From an uncultured Thermomicrobiales bacterium (GTDB taxonomy: Bacteria > Chloroflexota > Chloroflexia > Thermomicrobiales > UBA6265), in contig CADCWJ010000448.1 of NCBI GenBank assembly GCA_902806365.1, positions 1 to 6,146 on the forward strand: DNA of 6,146 bases. Reading direction: 5' to 3'. Of this stretch, positions 5,839 through 6,146 are shown in pieces. Each line of letters opens with the position of its first letter. The first letter of the stretch is position 1. Made by a program: the position numbers and the translations under genes. A model generated the notes under the pieces. That model ran no database searches. It worked only from the letters and a program-made list of their open reading frames with translations, and was not told where the DNA came from.

Positions 5839-6146
5839 CTAGGTCAGTCCGAAAAGGGTCAGGATCATGTCGATCAGCTTGATCCCGGCGAACGGTACGA
5901 TCAGGCCGCCGAGGCCGTAGATCAGCAGGTTGCGCCGGAGCAGGGCCGACGCGCTCATCGGCCGGTAGGCTACTCCCCGCAGCGCAAGCGGGATCAGGGC
6001 GACGATGATCAGCGCGTTGAAGATGATGGCCGAGAGAATGGCGCTTTCCGGGCTCGTCAGGCGCATCACGTTGAGAAAGCCGAGGCCCTCGTCCTCACCG
6101 ACGCCGTAGGCAAGCACAAACATCGCCGGGATGATCGCGAAGTACT
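5839..6146 (-). CDS. kdpB: Potassium-transporting P-type ATPase subunit B, C-terminal end (5' part beyond right edge)
   Basis: KdpB is the ATP-hydrolysing P-type ATPase subunit of KdpFABC. Only the last 101 residues are present, ending at TAG (5839-5841). They start with YFAIIPAMF, the end of the conserved membrane helix that in E. coli carries D583 and K586. The two bases at the window edge (AG) fit the expected lysine codon just before YFAII. Further conserved blocks are TSPESAILSAIIFNALIIVALIP (a membrane helix), then LRGVAYRP, LLRRNLLIYGLGG and VPFAGIKLIDMILTLFGL (the last helix). The catalytic DKTGT loop lies outside the window, so the call rests on these C-terminal signatures and on kdpC next door. 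The loop VGEDEGLG before FLNVM is acidic and appears a few residues longer than the E. coli counterpart (from memory). Confidence 0.96.
   Translation of the reverse strand, partial: YFAIIPAMFVLAYGVGEDEGLGFLNVMRLTSPESAILSAIIFNALIIVALIPLALRGVAYRPMSASALLRRNLLIYGLGGLIVPFAGIKLIDMILTLFGLT

Noticed and set aside
1..6146. CRISPR arrays, tRNA or rRNA genes, insertion sequences, phage or defence genes
   Set aside because: I found no repeat-spacer pattern, cloverleaf-like sequence, transposase motif or defence domain. The window is fully accounted for by the kdp and odh genes and one modest gap.

Overview
This 6,146-base, GC-rich window (most third codon positions are G or C) carries five protein genes, all on the minus strand. 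In transcription order, from high to low coordinates, they are kdpB (3' end only), kdpC, a short kdpD, odhA/sucA, and odhB/sucB (5' part only). The organism is a high-GC bacterium. The separate E1 and E2 genes differ from the fused Kgd-type E1 of Actinobacteria. The Bacillus-like E1 N-terminus (FYGPNAGYVLELYDQY) and the kinase-less KdpD would suit a Chloroflexota/Thermomicrobia-type lineage or another deep-branching Gram-positive-like group. That placement is a low-confidence inference; no rRNA or other marker gene is present.

Region 4013-6146 is the distal part of a Kdp potassium-transport operon. KdpB is the P-type ATPase subunit of the KdpFABC K+ pump and KdpC is its single-span accessory subunit. 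The KdpD-like protein has only the cytoplasmic N-terminal sensor module and a universal-stress-protein (USP) domain. It lacks the membrane, GAF and histidine-kinase parts of canonical KdpD. kdpC and kdpD overlap by 4 bases (ATGA), so translational coupling is likely. kdpA would be expected beyond the right edge.

Region 3681-4012 is a gap of about 330 bases with no convincing gene. It holds a weak candidate promoter containing a doubled TATGCT, two copies of a 10-bp repeat (CTCCTGACAG), and a small hairpin just before the alternative TTG start of odhA. I see no clear intrinsic terminator for the kdp operon.

Region 1-3713 encodes the first two enzymes of the 2-oxoglutarate dehydrogenase complex, which converts 2-oxoglutarate to succinyl-CoA in the TCA cycle. 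The E1 protein ends in an unusual low-complexity tail of about 70 residues. The E2 protein has one lipoyl domain, a long Ala/Pro-rich linker and the start of the E3-binding domain before it runs off the left edge.

The gene content is core metabolism and ion transport, and I do not see a new multi-gene system. The points most worth checking are the kinase-less KdpD, the E1 tail, the uncertain E1 start with its hairpin-loop Shine-Dalgarno, and a 22-bp perfect palindrome inside the E2 linker.
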